In this document: piece by piece, positions 17,848 to 27,927 of the stretch | Position numbering within the stretch: position 1 is the first letter of the stretch | How the letters are laid out: each line of letters starts with the position of its first letter | Origin: Deltaproteobacteria bacterium | Lineage (GTDB): Bacteria; Desulfobacterota; Desulfomonilia; UBA1062 | DNA: 39,272 nucleotides | Assembly (NCBI GenBank): GCA_011372875.1 | Contig: DSAD01000108.1 | Span: forward strand, 1-39,272 | Direction: 5' to 3' | Made by a program: the position numbers and the translations under genes | The notes under the pieces: generated by a model | The model's input: the letters and a program-made list of their open reading frames with translations, nothing else | What the model was told of the DNA's origin: nothing | Database searches by the model: none

Positions 17848-19236
17848 ATGGCTTTCTCCAAAAAGGTTTATAGTCTTATCGCGGCAGCCGTAACGGCTGC
17901 CGCTCTCTTTATCGGGATATACATCTGCCACTGGCATGAAGCTGAGCCTGCCTGGACCTTTGCGTTCTACCTGGACGGTTCGGGCAACCTGTTGATTGAA
18001 CAGCAACGGAACCTCAGGGAAATCATACAGGGAAGCCGAATGCTTGAGCGCGCCAACGTGGTCGTTTACCTGGACCGCGGGACTGCGCCTGCCGCCCCGA
18101 TGATCCATGCGTGGAAAGGGAAGCGAATCTTTCATGTCAGCGGCACCTACAGCGAAATACTTTCACACCCAGTAACCCCTGCGCTGCCCCTTTCGGTGGA
18201 AAGGCCCCGTTTCACCGGGATGCTTCTCAAAGGTCTGGCAGCAGATGAGGCACACCTGTTTGAGCGTCATTACGTCCTAGAAAGTGGGCGCTACGTGTTG
18301 AAAGAAAAAGGCCCGGCACCTGAAGAAGAGCAGGCCATGGTGGCTGCCCTTCAAAAAAGCGGTTATCTCTTCAGTGAGGACACTTTTACACAAACAGTCA
18401 GTACGGAAAGCATTTCACGCTTTTTTTCCCTGGTGCGGGATAATTACCCTGCTCGGCATTACGCCTTCTTCATTGCAGGACACGGGGTGGGATGGTCTTC
18501 GCTTCGATCTATGCAGCCTTCATCGGAAAAAGCCATCACGCAGCAACTCAATAAAAGCTTTTATGCAGATGCGATCAAAAAAGGACTTATCCACAATGAG
18601 CCAGAAATTCTCTGCCTTGATCTTTGCCTGATGGCCGACCTGGAGACCCTGTACCAGTTACGGCAAAGCGCGGCCTATCTGGTTCTGGGACAGGGTCCGA
18701 TGCCTGCGGGCGGCCAGGATTACAGGTATCTTTTTCAACGCATCACGGCTGAGAGTGCCTCACGACCAGAGGCAATGGCCAGGGCCATATTCGCATCCTC
18801 CACGTACGCTCTTGATAAAAGCAAACTCAACAGCGCAATCACTCTTATCGGGACAGGGCCCGGAATTGACGCTTTTATCACGGGCTTCGTTGACATGATC
18901 ATGGCAGAGGGCGCGCAAAGGATTGCCGAATTGCAAAAGGATACGTATACCAGGCTGCCTCGCTGGGGAGGGCAGGCACATGAGATGATCGATCTCAAGA
19001 GCTTTATCGAAGCAGTGCGGGCAGAAACAGGCATAAGTGGACCCGATACCTCCGCGTTTGTCCTCAGCGCCCATTCAACCAGCAAAAAGGCCTCTGGCCT
19101 GTCCATATATTATCCCCAGGATGCCAAGACCTTCCTGGCGAACAGGGATGAATACGCGGGCCTGGATTTCAATGAAGCAACTGGCGAGCGATGGCTGGAA
19201 ATCCTCGATTTGAAACATGGAAGAGGCTGCCCTTAA
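17848..19236 (+). CDS. Clostripain-family (C11) cysteine peptidase, membrane-anchored or secreted
   Basis: FAFYLDGSGNL, HYAFFIAGHGVGW (His), EILCLDLCLMADLETLYQL (Cys), SAHSTSKKASGLSIYYP; N-terminal TM; starts 6 bp after the lipoprotein stop. Confidence 0.85.
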   Translation: MAFSKKVYSLIAAAVTAAALFIGIYICHWHEAEPAWTFAFYLDGSGNLLIEQQRNLREIIQGSRMLERANVVVYLDRGTAPAAPMIHAWKGKRIFHVSGTYSEILSHPVTPALPLSVERPRFTGMLLKGLAADEAHLFERHYVLESGRYVLKEKGPAPEEEQAMVAALQKSGYLFSEDTFTQTVSTESISRFFSLVRDNYPARHYAFFIAGHGVGWSSLRSMQPSSEKAITQQLNKSFYADAIKKGLIHNEPEILCLDLCLMADLETLYQLRQSAAYLVLGQGPMPAGGQDYRYLFQRITAESASRPEAMARAIFASSTYALDKSKLNSAITLIGTGPGIDAFITGFVDMIMAEGAQRIAELQKDTYTRLPRWGGQAHEMIDLKSFIEAVRAETGISGPDTSAFVLSAHSTSKKASGLSIYYPQDAKTFLANRDEYAGLDFNEATGERWLEILDLKHGRGCP

Positions 19237-19246
19237 TTTATCTTCA

Positions 19247-19317
19247 TGTGGGAGCGGTTTCAGCCGCGATTCTTTTCACTCGGTTGTCTCACAATCGCGG
19301 CTGAAGCCGCTCCCACA
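19247..19317. repeat. Inverted pair of REP-type palindromes (REPIN-like), between convergent genes
   Basis: tgtgggagcggtttcagccgcgat (19247-19270) and atcgcggctgaagccgctcccaca (19294-19317): 24-nt arms, one mismatch (G-U in RNA), 23-nt spacer; right arm also has an internal gcggc-ttca-gccgc hairpin. Confidence 0.85.
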
Positions 19318-19366
19318 GTGTTTTCCCCCTCAGCCCAGCGCCTAATTGCCTAACGCCTTTTCTTTT

Positions 19367-21331
19367 CTATACCTCGATCCCGTCGGATGCCATGAGATCC
19401 TCCACAACCAGGGCCTCGGCCATGAGCATGCCTATGGTCTTTGAGAACTTTGAAGGATCATCTAGCTTTCCGCCTTCCGAGATCGTGGCGATATCAAAGA
19501 GGAGTTCCGCGTAATCCTTCAGTGCGGGATCATCCTTGTCCTTCTCGAAAAGGATCTTTATCTTGGAGATTGCCGGATGCTCGATATTCAGTTCCAGGAG
19601 GCGTTTTGCCGGTTCAGCCTTCTGGCCTGTGGCCTTCATGATCTTTTCCATGTATGCGCTCATGTCGTACGTATCACCCGAGAGGCAGGCAACGGAATCC
19701 TTCAGGTGCGTGGATGGCTTAACCTCCTTGATCCTTGTTTCCAGGTGGGACCTGATAAAGTCGAACAGGGCCGAGAATTCGTCCTTTTTCTTGTCATCGA
19801 TTTCGTCCAGGCCCAGGTCACCCTTTTCAGCACTCTTGAGTTTTTTGCCCTCATATTCATGCAGACCCTGGACAACCCACTCGTCTACAGGATCGCTCAT
19901 CAGTACCACCTCGATGTCTTTATCCTTTAGTCTTTCCAGGTGAGGGGAGTTGAGCAGGGCTGAAAGGTTCTCGCCCGTGATGTAGTAGATATCCTCCTGA
20001 TCCGGCTGCATCCTGTCGAGATATTCCTGCAGAGAGATGTACGTGCCATCTGATTTTGTGGTCTTGTATCTCAGGAGCTTGGCAATCCTGTCTTTGTTTT
20101 CAAAGTCCGTGGGTATGCCCACCTTGATGATTGGTCCGAATTCGTCATAGAACTGTGAGTATTTTTCCGGTTCCATGTTTTCAAGGAGAGAGAGGATGCC
20201 CTTGACGAGATTCTTCCGGATGTTTCTCACCAGCGAGTCTTTCTGCAGGATCTCCCTGCTTATATTGAGGTTCAGGTCGGGGGCATCCACGACGCCCTGA
20301 ATAAAACTGAGATACTCAGGTATGAGCTCTTTGCAGTCATCCATGATAAAAACCCGTTTGCAGTAGAGATGAACCCCGTGCTTGTGATCAGGCATGCGCA
20401 GGTCAAACGGCATCTTCGACGGTATGTACAGCAGTGCGGTATATTCGGTTGTTCCCTCGAATCTTTTATGAAGACGTTCCATAGGAGGGTTCCAGTCATG
20501 GCTGATGTGCTTGTAGAACTCCTCGTATTCCTCATCTGTAACCTCGGACTTGTTCTTTGCCCAGATAGCCTTCATGGAGTTCAGAGTCTCTTCACGGAAG
20601 ACCTTCTGGGTGGTGTTGCCGACAGGTTTTCCCTCTTTGTCGCGGATGAGCTTTTCTTCGGGAATGGGTTCTGTTTTCTCCACATCCATGACAACAGGGT
20701 AGCCGACAAAGTCCGAGTGGTGTTTTATGATGTCTCTTATAGTCCATTCATCGGTATAGTCCTGGTCTCCTTCGAGAGATTCTTTCAGTTTGAGGGTAAC
20801 CGTTGTTCCTCTGGTATCTTTTTGAGTTTCCTCTAGAGTGTATGAGCCGTCGCCACTCGATTCCCATTTCGTTGCCTTTTCATCCCCGGCTGCGCGTGTG
20901 ATCAGGGTTACCTTGTCCGCGACAATAAAAGAGCTGTAGAACCCCACACCGAACTGGCCGATCATCTCAGGGGTGAGGGTGTCCTTTTTCTTTGCCTCTT
21001 CAATGGCCTGAAGAAATGCACGCGTGCCGCTCTGGGCAATAGTGCCGATGTTTTCGACCACATCGTCGTAGGTCATGCCGATGCCGTTGTCTGAGACAGT
21101 AAGGGTGCGATTGTCTTTGTCCGGGATGATCCTTATCTTGAACTCGGTGTCACTTCCGAGCAGGTCGGGTTCTGTCTGTGACCTGAACCGGATCTTGTCG
21201 ATCGCGTCCGATGCATTGGATATCAGTTCCCGCAAGAAGATCTCGGGGTGAGAATAAAGAGAGTTGATAATCAGCTTCATGAGCTGTTGAACCTCGGTTT
21301 TAAACTGACGGGTCTCCATCTTTTGTTCCAT
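19367..21331 (-). CDS. htpG: Molecular chaperone HtpG (Hsp90)
   Basis: [64 protein letters not shown]-type motif; start ATG at 21331 with ggaggca RBS. Confidence 0.97.
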   Translation of the reverse strand: MEQKMETRQFKTEVQQLMKLIINSLYSHPEIFLRELISNASDAIDKIRFRSQTEPDLLGSDTEFKIRIIPDKDNRTLTVSDNGIGMTYDDVVENIGTIAQSGTRAFLQAIEEAKKKDTLTPEMIGQFGVGFYSSFIVADKVTLITRAAGDEKATKWESSGDGSYTLEETQKDTRGTTVTLKLKESLEGDQDYTDEWTIRDIIKHHSDFVGYPVVMDVEKTEPIPEEKLIRDKEGKPVGNTTQKVFREETLNSMKAIWAKNKSEVTDEEYEEFYKHISHDWNPPMERLHKRFEGTTEYTALLYIPSKMPFDLRMPDHKHGVHLYCKRVFIMDDCKELIPEYLSFIQGVVDAPDLNLNISREILQKDSLVRNIRKNLVKGILSLLENMEPEKYSQFYDEFGPIIKVGIPTDFENKDRIAKLLRYKTTKSDGTYISLQEYLDRMQPDQEDIYYITGENLSALLNSPHLERLKDKDIEVVLMSDPVDEWVVQGLHEYEGKKLKSAEKGDLGLDEIDDKKKDEFSALFDFIRSHLETRIKEVKPSTHLKDSVACLSGDTYDMSAYMEKIMKATGQKAEPAKRLLELNIEHPAISKIKILFEKDKDDPALKDYAELLFDIATISEGGKLDDPSKFSKTIGMLMAEALVVEDLMASDGIEV

Positions 21332-21443
21332 GCTGCCTCCTGTTATTCTTCCGTGTTTACAAAGCATAACTGCATTTTTGTATTTCTTAGTTTTTCCAGT
21401 AAACGAAATCAAGGGTTGAATGCAAACATTTATTTAATCAACT

Positions 21444-21488
21444 GTACTGAACAGCCTTTAAGTCTCAAAAAGAGTGCTGTTCAAGTAC
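21444..21488. repeat. Inverted repeat in the htpG / acyl-CoA dehydrogenase divergent intergenic region
   Basis: gtac-tgaacagc (21444-21455) and gctgttca-a-gtac (21476-21488). Confidence 0.6.
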
Positions 21489-21728
21489 CACAACTCATTT
21501 TCTTTCGCAATATCAATGGTCTGAAGCAGGGCGCAGCACTATCATTATATAAAGACAGGTTTCACCAGGGGCAAGGCATACAAAGCAGCAATCCACAAAG
21601 AGATTGACTCTTGATGTATGAATACACGTGCATGCTCTTGATCTTGGCCGGATTTTAGGCTAATGTGCAGCGCCAGGCTCATAATGCCTGAGTTGAATCG
21701 GCAATACCATGAAGGAGTGAAGATAGAA

Positions 21729-22877
21729 GTGGACTTTAACCCCTGTATGAAGCATAAGCTGGTCCGAAAGACCGTGAGAGAGTTTGCCGAGGCCGAACTC
21801 GGGCCCATAGCGCATGAGATTGATGCTGAGGCGCGGTTCCCCCTTGAGGTTATCGAGAAGATGCGGCCTCTCAATTTCTTTGGGCTTCAGGTCCCAAGGA
21901 GATTCGGCGGGGCTGATATAGACAGCATCAGCTATGCGATAACCATCGAAGAGATATCACGTGTGAGCGGTGCTGTAGGGCTGTGTGTAACTGTTCATAA
22001 CAGCGTTGGCGTGTTCCCCATACTGAAATTTGCCACGGAAGAACAGAAGCAGCGCTTTATACCTAAGCTGGCAAGCGGTGAGCACATTGGCGCCTTTTGC
22101 CTGACAGAGGCAAATGCGGGCTCAGATGCATCAGGGGTAGAGACGCATGCCGTGCTCGACGGCAATGGATACATTATCAACGGCACCAAGATCTTCGTGA
22201 CCAACGGCGGTATATGTTCCATACCGCTGATCTTTGCCATTGCCGACCCGGGAAAGCCCAGTGCAAGCGCAAGCGTGTTCATTGTGGAAAAACACATGCC
22301 CGGATTCTCTGTGGGCGAAATCGAAGATCTGTGCGGAATGCGGGCAAACCCTGTGTCGTCGCTGTTTTTAGAAGACTGCCGTGTTCCAGAAGAGAACCTC
22401 CTGGGTAAGGTGGGCGACGGCATGAAGATCGGATTTGCTGCGCTTGATACCGGCAGAATCGGTATCGGGGCCCAGGCGGTTGGTATCGCCCAGGCGGCAT
22501 TCGAGGCATCGGTCAAATATTCCAGGGAACGCCAGCAGTTCTCAAAACCCATTTCTTCTTTTCAGTCTGTTCAGAACATCCTGGCTGATATGGCAACACA
22601 GATCGATGCATCCAGGCTGCTCGTATACCGGGTATGTGCGCTCAAGGATTCAGGAAAGCCGTTCAGCAAGGAGGCATCCATGGCCAAGCTCTTCTGCAGC
22701 AGTGCTGCATCAATGATAACCGGCCAGGCAGTGCAGATTCACGGTGGTTACGGCTATTCAAAGGAATATGATGTTGAGCGTTATTTCAGGGATGCAAAAG
22801 TGACAGAGATATATGAGGGGACCAGCGAGATACAGCGAATGGTTATCTCCAGGAATGTTCTGGCTGAACCGATGTAG
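21729..22877 (+). CDS. Acyl-CoA dehydrogenase (short/medium-chain type)
   Basis: GAFCLTEANAGSDASG, FVTNGG, GRIGIGAQAVGIAQAAFEASVKYSRERQQFSKPIS, QIHGGYGYSKEYDVERYFRDAKVTEIYEGTSEIQR. Probable GTG start at 21729 (MDFNP...) rather than 21663. Confidence 0.93.
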   Translation: MDFNPCMKHKLVRKTVREFAEAELGPIAHEIDAEARFPLEVIEKMRPLNFFGLQVPRRFGGADIDSISYAITIEEISRVSGAVGLCVTVHNSVGVFPILKFATEEQKQRFIPKLASGEHIGAFCLTEANAGSDASGVETHAVLDGNGYIINGTKIFVTNGGICSIPLIFAIADPGKPSASASVFIVEKHMPGFSVGEIEDLCGMRANPVSSLFLEDCRVPEENLLGKVGDGMKIGFAALDTGRIGIGAQAVGIAQAAFEASVKYSRERQQFSKPISSFQSVQNILADMATQIDASRLLVYRVCALKDSGKPFSKEASMAKLFCSSAASMITGQAVQIHGGYGYSKEYDVERYFRDAKVTEIYEGTSEIQRMVISRNVLAEPM

Positions 22878-22892
22878 GTAAGGGCTGATAGA

Positions 22893-23714
22893 ATGTTAAA
22901 GATGATTGTATGCATGAAACAGGTTCCCATGGTAACCGAACTGCCGTGGGATGCAAAAACCGGTACCTTGAAGCGTGAACTATCGGAAGGCATGATGAAT
23001 CCGGCATGCAAGCATGCTCTTGAGGCGGCGCTGAGGCTCAAACATGAACACAAAGGACACATAACCGCCATCACCATGGGACCGCCCATGGCTGAGGAGA
23101 TCCTTCGTGAAGCCATTGCCATGGGGGTCGACCGCTGTCTTATGCTCTCCGATAAAAAGATGGCAGGTGCGGACACCCTGGTAACCTCATATACCCTTGC
23201 CCGTGCCATCGAGATCTTCTGTGCGGATTTCGATCTTATCCTTTGCGGATGTCACACCAGCGACTCCGAAACCGCTCAGGTCGGGCCTCAGCTTGCTGAA
23301 GAGCTTGATATTCCAGGGATTGCATATGTGGAGGATGTGCAGATAAACAGCAGGATCATAACCATAAAACGCCTGTCCGATAACTTTCTGGAGACCCTTG
23401 AGATGGATATGCCCGGCCTGATTACCCTTACGACACGTAACTATGCACCCAGATATACGCCCATTGCAGGCCTGCAGGACGCCTTTGATGAGCCCAACAT
23501 TCTTGTTGTAAGTGCAGATGACCTGGGTCTCGATGAGGCTTTTATTGGGATATCAGGCTCACCAACAATGATCCTGGATGTCTATTCCCCAACAGCACAG
23601 AAAAAGAACATTGTCATGCAGGGTACACCCAAGAAGATTGTTGAAGAGCTTTTAGAGAGGTTCGACGACAGGATAGGGAGTGTTATCCGGAAAGACCTGA
23701 AGGTGGAAAAGTAG
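22893..23714 (+). CDS. etfB: Electron transfer flavoprotein beta subunit
   Basis: MIVCMKQVP..., NPACKHALEAALRLK, ILCGCHTSDSETAQVGPQLAEELDIP; operonic with the dehydrogenase and EtfA. Confidence 0.93.
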   Translation: MLKMIVCMKQVPMVTELPWDAKTGTLKRELSEGMMNPACKHALEAALRLKHEHKGHITAITMGPPMAEEILREAIAMGVDRCLMLSDKKMAGADTLVTSYTLARAIEIFCADFDLILCGCHTSDSETAQVGPQLAEELDIPGIAYVEDVQINSRIITIKRLSDNFLETLEMDMPGLITLTTRNYAPRYTPIAGLQDAFDEPNILVVSADDLGLDEAFIGISGSPTMILDVYSPTAQKKNIVMQGTPKKIVEELLERFDDRIGSVIRKDLKVEK

Positions 23715-23718
23715 GATT

Positions 23719-24720
23719 ATGAAAGAGGATAAACGCAGCATCTGGGTATTTGGCGACTACCGGAATTATTTTCAGAATCGTGTAACTCTGCAGCTTCTTT
23801 CACGGGCAACAGACCTGGCAAAAGAGATCGATGCCGAGGTGTGCGCCGTTGTGTTCGGTCATGAAGTGGATGAATGGGTCGGCGAATACATAGCACACGG
23901 TGCTATGAGGGTTTATGTAACGGATCATCCGAGCCTCAAGAACTACAGCTCGGATATTTATGTTGAACTGATGACCCGACTCGTAAAAGAGTATAAACCC
24001 GAGATTGTTCTTGTGGGTGCAACTTCTTTCGGCAGGGAATTTGCTCCGCGTGTTTCCAAGATTCTAGGAACAGGCCTTACTGCGGACTGTATCGGCCTGG
24101 ACATCAATGAAAAAGAGCTTCTCGTTCAGACAGCCCCTGCCTTTGGCGGAAACCTGCTGGCCAGGATTGTAACGCCCGAGAAGAGGCCGCAGATTGCTAC
24201 TGTACGTCCCGGTGTGTTTCAGGAGATCCCGCATAACTACGAGGCTGCAGGCAAGACAGTTTATGTCGCACTGCCTGAGAATCTTCCCAATGACCGTGTG
24301 AGGCTTATCAGTTCCCTGAGACAGCCTGCACGGGAACAGAGGATCGAGGATGCAGAGGTCGTTGTGTGCGGCGGCAGGGGTATGGGAAGCAGAAAGAAAT
24401 TCAGAAATCTCTATGAGCTGGCAAAGATCTTAGGGGGTGAAGTCGGTGCAACCAGGCCTGTCGTCTACTCAGACTGGGCCGAAGATGAAGCACTGGTTGG
24501 GCAGGCCGATAAACATATAAAACCCAAGGTCCTGTTCTCCTTTGGAATCAGCGGTGCCATTCAGCACACTGCCGGTATTACCGATGCGGATTTTATCATC
24601 GCCGTAAACAAGAATCCCCATGCGACCATGATGAAGATGGCTGATGTGGCAATTGTAGCAGATGCCGGTCAGGTCTGCACAGCCTTGATCAGGGAACTGA
24701 AAAGGCGGATTCGAACCTAG
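23719..24720 (+). CDS. etfA: Electron transfer flavoprotein alpha subunit
   Basis: [11 protein letters not shown]...[66 protein letters not shown]. Confidence 0.95.
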   Translation: MKEDKRSIWVFGDYRNYFQNRVTLQLLSRATDLAKEIDAEVCAVVFGHEVDEWVGEYIAHGAMRVYVTDHPSLKNYSSDIYVELMTRLVKEYKPEIVLVGATSFGREFAPRVSKILGTGLTADCIGLDINEKELLVQTAPAFGGNLLARIVTPEKRPQIATVRPGVFQEIPHNYEAAGKTVYVALPENLPNDRVRLISSLRQPAREQRIEDAEVVVCGGRGMGSRKKFRNLYELAKILGGEVGATRPVVYSDWAEDEALVGQADKHIKPKVLFSFGISGAIQHTAGITDADFIIAVNKNPHATMMKMADVAIVADAGQVCTALIRELKRRIRT

Positions 24721-25328
24721 AGCGACAGTTTTAATGCAATTGTAGCCACATGGCGGCCCTGGTATCTGGCGGCTTCCAGCTCGTTTGTGCTCGGCATACG
24801 GCTTCCGTCGGATGCGGCTATTGTCGAAGCTCCATAAGGAGAACCCCCGGTTACCTCATCAGTTATCGTCTGTTTCTTGAATGAATAGGGCAGGCCTACT
24901 ATAATCATACCATGGTGAAGTAAGGTTGTGTGAAAACTCAGGATAGTCGATTCCTGGCCTCCATGTTGTGTTCCTGTGCTGGTAAACACGCTTGCCACCT
25001 TGCCAACAAGTGCATCCTTTGCCCAGAGAGAACCGGTTGCATCGAGAAACTGCCGCATCTGAGCGCACATGTTTCCGAACCTGGTGGGAGTACCGAAGAT
25101 GATAGCATCTGCTTCGACAAGCTCGTCCAGCTTACAGATGTCTATATGGGACATGGACTTCTGTGCCTTAAAAGCTCCCATCTTTTCAAGCACATCTGCA
25201 GAAAGTGTTTCCGGGACCCTGCGAAGCTCGACTTTGACTCCTGCGACCTCTTCCGCTCCTTGGGCAACTGCCTGGGCCATAGCATGAATATGACCATAAA
25301 GAGAATAATACACAATCAGCACCTTCAT
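24717..25328 (-). CDS. wrbA: NAD(P)H:quinone oxidoreductase, WrbA flavodoxin family
   Basis: [79 protein letters not shown]. Confidence 0.95.
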   Translation of the reverse strand: MKVLIVYYSLYGHIHAMAQAVAQGAEEVAGVKVELRRVPETLSADVLEKMGAFKAQKSMSHIDICKLDELVEADAIIFGTPTRFGNMCAQMRQFLDATGSLWAKDALVGKVASVFTSTGTQHGGQESTILSFHTTLLHHGMIIVGLPYSFKKQTITDEVTGGSPYGASTIAASDGSRMPSTNELEAARYQGRHVATIALKLSL

Positions 25329-25719
25329 TGTGGAGGCCTCCTTTCTTTATTATGCCAGCTGTGCGTTTATCTGCAGCCGGACACAGTGTATCATGAAATA
25401 TAATGATATCTTTGTTTCTGCGGAATTCAAGTTGTAAACGGTATTGAGAGATGGTTTGTATGTTGACGAGAAAATGAGCCTAAAGACCGGCGTTGCCTTG
25501 ACACATGCAATATATGTAAATATCAGAAGCCAAAGGCGGAAAAAGAAGAGGAGGCGGTATTATCCGCATTGATAGCCAAAAAGACATCTGCACCTATTTC
25601 TATATATGGAAATCTTATAAAAACTGTGCTAGACAGAAATTCCTTTGACTTTTCTTGCAAGTGAGAAGTTGTTGGAGTTTTCACATAATTTTGAATTATT
25701 GATAGCGAAAGGAGAACAT

Positions 25720-26241
25720 ATGGCTTCAAAGGAAAAGAATGTACGTGAAGGTCAGAAGACCTATTGGGAAAGGAAATTGAGCCAACGCATCGAGGTACTG
25801 ACCGGGGATGGCCTCGAAACTGATATGATAGACAAAGATATTGCAGTAAAGAAACTCCGGGCCAAGATCAGGGAGACTCTTCATCGGCTGAGAACGATTG
25901 AGAGCAAAGAAAAGAAGATAGAAGAGATGGCAAGGGTCAAGGAAGAGAAAAAGGCTGCTCCGCTCAAAGAAAAGTCCAAGAAGGAGAAGGCTTCTGAAAA
26001 GCCTCCTGCCGATGCAAAAGCAAAGAAGAAGAAGAAGGAAGAAAAGCCTTCTGTAGAAGCAAAGGAAGCAGCCCCGAAAGACGAAGCAAAGGCCGAACCG
26101 GCAAAGGAAGCTGAAAAAGAAGTGAAAGAAGCAAAGAAGGCCCCGAAGGCAGAAAAAGCCAAGAAGAAACCTGCCAAGGCCGAGGAAGAGAAAAAGGACG
26201 AACAGGCGGATGCAGCGCCTGAAACGCCCGAAGAAGCATAA
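25720..26241 (+). CDS. Lys/Ala/Glu-rich (histone-H1-like tail) protein with a coiled N-terminal region
   Basis: MASKEKNVREGQKTYWERKLSQRIEVLTGDGLETDMIDKDIAVKKLRAKIRETLHRLRT... then ~110 residues of K/A/E/P; RBS aaaggag; start moved to 25720. Confidence 0.75.
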   Translation: MASKEKNVREGQKTYWERKLSQRIEVLTGDGLETDMIDKDIAVKKLRAKIRETLHRLRTIESKEKKIEEMARVKEEKKAAPLKEKSKKEKASEKPPADAKAKKKKKEEKPSVEAKEAAPKDEAKAEPAKEAEKEVKEAKKAPKAEKAKKKPAKAEEEKKDEQADAAPETPEEA

Positions 26242-26361
26242 AGAACCGGCGATACTAGCAGAGGATGAACCTGCTGACTACAGGCATCTTACCGGGTGTT
26301 TCTGAGCAGGGTTGTCCTCTGAAAATCATGCAACTATGATCATCAATCGCATAAGGCAGTA

Positions 26362-26904
26362 TCATTGCCGGGCGGTACCTGGCATACTGAATTCGCAGCC
26401 GCAATAGTTCTGGCGGTAGAGATCGTACTGCCTGCTCAATTCGATGCTTCTGGAGAAACCGTTGAGCTTCTTGAAATCTATCGGCTCGAATCCCCGAAGA
26501 TGTGAACCGACTTCAAGTATCACCCTGGAAGGCTTGTGGCGGCTTACGGTAAGGGTTGTTGAAAAACAGTCAATCGAGAGTCTTTGAGCTGACAATGCCG
26601 TTCGTTTAAGATTGTATTCAAAACATTTGATACATCTTCTGCCGCGTTCAGATTCATGTTCCAGCCCTTTAATGTGTTTCAGCCAGGACAAGTGATCATA
26701 GGTGTCTTCTATTAACTCAAGATGCAGTGCCTCAGACAGATCACGTGCCGATTGAAGGCGTTTTGAATATTCCTGTTCGGGAAAGATGTTTGAGTTGGAA
26801 AAGAACAGGATGATCTCAGCATTTTCTGACATCAGGCGCTCCACCGGAGATGTGGCGCAGGGCGCGCAACAGGCATGAAGCAGGATTTTTGTCTTGCCAT
26901 TCAT
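26362..26904 (-). CDS. queH: Epoxyqueuosine reductase QueH (DUF208 family)
   Basis: KILLHACCAPCATSPVERL, FFSNSNIFPEQEYSKRL, RGRRCIKCFEYNLKRTA, STTLTVSRHK, YRQNYCGCEFSM. Confidence 0.9.
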   Translation of the reverse strand: MNGKTKILLHACCAPCATSPVERLMSENAEIILFFSNSNIFPEQEYSKRLQSARDLSEALHLELIEDTYDHLSWLKHIKGLEHESERGRRCIKCFEYNLKRTALSAQRLSIDCFSTTLTVSRHKPSRVILEVGSHLRGFEPIDFKKLNGFSRSIELSRQYDLYRQNYCGCEFSMPGTARQ

Positions 26905-27112
26905 ATGCCTTGATCCTACCTCATTGAGCATTTACATGCAATATGTCCTGATAGGGTGAACTGTTCAGCTGTATACGGGGGGAGTCCAGGTGCTATTGAC
27001 TCCTTGAAATAGGCCCTTATATCTTTAACAAAGCACAGTCGTTCTTTTGTTTTAGGTTGTTTTTAAGCTGTGCAGGATACTTTCGGCCTGGGTGTTGGCA
27101 AAGGATGCTGAG

Positions 27113-27553
27113 ATGAAAGGCAATGAAGTTGCAAAAAAGATCAAACAGCACTTGCAGGAAATGGGTGTAAGTGATGTAGAAGTCAAGAAAGATAAAGATG
27201 AAAACTGGTATGTGCTGATCCATGAACATTCTCTTTATCCCTGTGTGATACTGATTGATGAAAAGCATATGGGAAATGTGTTCTTTGATATGATGAGCCC
27301 GGTTAACTGCGTGGCTGAGATAACGATGAAATTATCCGCAATCCCTGATTTCACATTCAAGATCTGCGAGTCATATCATAGAAGTCCTTATAGCGGTGAT
27401 CTGTTGTGGGGCTCTGAAGCGGAAATCAGTTATATGCGTGATCTTCCCCGTTATCTCAAAAGAAACAAGGAGATATGCGGCGCATCATATACGGGGTTAC
27501 TCGAGGCGACCATAGGAATAAAGTATCAGGTACTCAAACAGCACAACATCTAG
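27113..27553 (+). CDS. Hypothetical protein, 146 aa
   Basis: Open frame MKGNEVAKKIKQHLQEMGVSDVEVKKDKDENWYVLIHEHSLYPCVILIDEKH... with plausible codon usage; no family recognised. Confidence 0.55.
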   Translation: MKGNEVAKKIKQHLQEMGVSDVEVKKDKDENWYVLIHEHSLYPCVILIDEKHMGNVFFDMMSPVNCVAEITMKLSAIPDFTFKICESYHRSPYSGDLLWGSEAEISYMRDLPRYLKRNKEICGASYTGLLEATIGIKYQVLKQHNI

Positions 27554-27773
27554 GTTCCGGGTTTATCGGTTAGGGCACTTCATGCAACAGTCCTGCCCTC
27601 ATTAAGAGGCATCTCAATGAAATTCCTCGCTGCAAGCAGGCAGGTATCGTCTGAATCGATTCCCTTTATGACAGATGGTAAACCATTTCTAATATTTGTG
27701 TAATGATTTACCGTGATTCTCATCAAGACAACATCAAGGCATTATAACATCCCGAAAATACCTGAACAATTAG

Positions 27774-27789
27774 TGGCACAAATCGTGCT
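27774..27789 (+). promoter_or_regulatory. Candidate sigma54 promoter upstream of the giant secreted protein
   Basis: TGGCACAAATCGTGCT versus TGGCAYRNNNNTTGCW, 15/16 with GG-N10-GC retained; ATG at 27928. Confidence 0.45.
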
Positions 27790-27927
27790 TAATCCCATCT
27801 GAATGATATTATTATAGTTTGTTATTCTGCATATGAGTTCTGTCAGAATGAAAAATGCCATGCATGTGATCATGTATTGAGGTTGGTCAACCCTGTTTAT
27901 AAGTATTGATTGGAGGGATTAATAGTG

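Noticed and set aside
21471-21480. gagtgct half-site suggesting a CIRCE element upstream of htpG
   Set aside because: No matching TTAGCACTC arm at the CIRCE spacing; sequence is better explained by the longer inverted repeat.
25467-25664. 65-codon open frame containing CLDTCNIC...KAEKEEEAVLSALIAKKTSAPISIYGNLIKTVLDRNSFDFSCK
   Set aside because: Looks somewhat protein-like but has no in-frame start or RBS after the upstream TGA; at most a gene remnant, not supportable as a CDS.
25881-26239. Hydrophobic/low-complexity minus-strand ORFs opposite the Lys-rich gene
   Set aside because: Mirror image of the AAG/GAA/GCA-rich coding strand; composition artefact.
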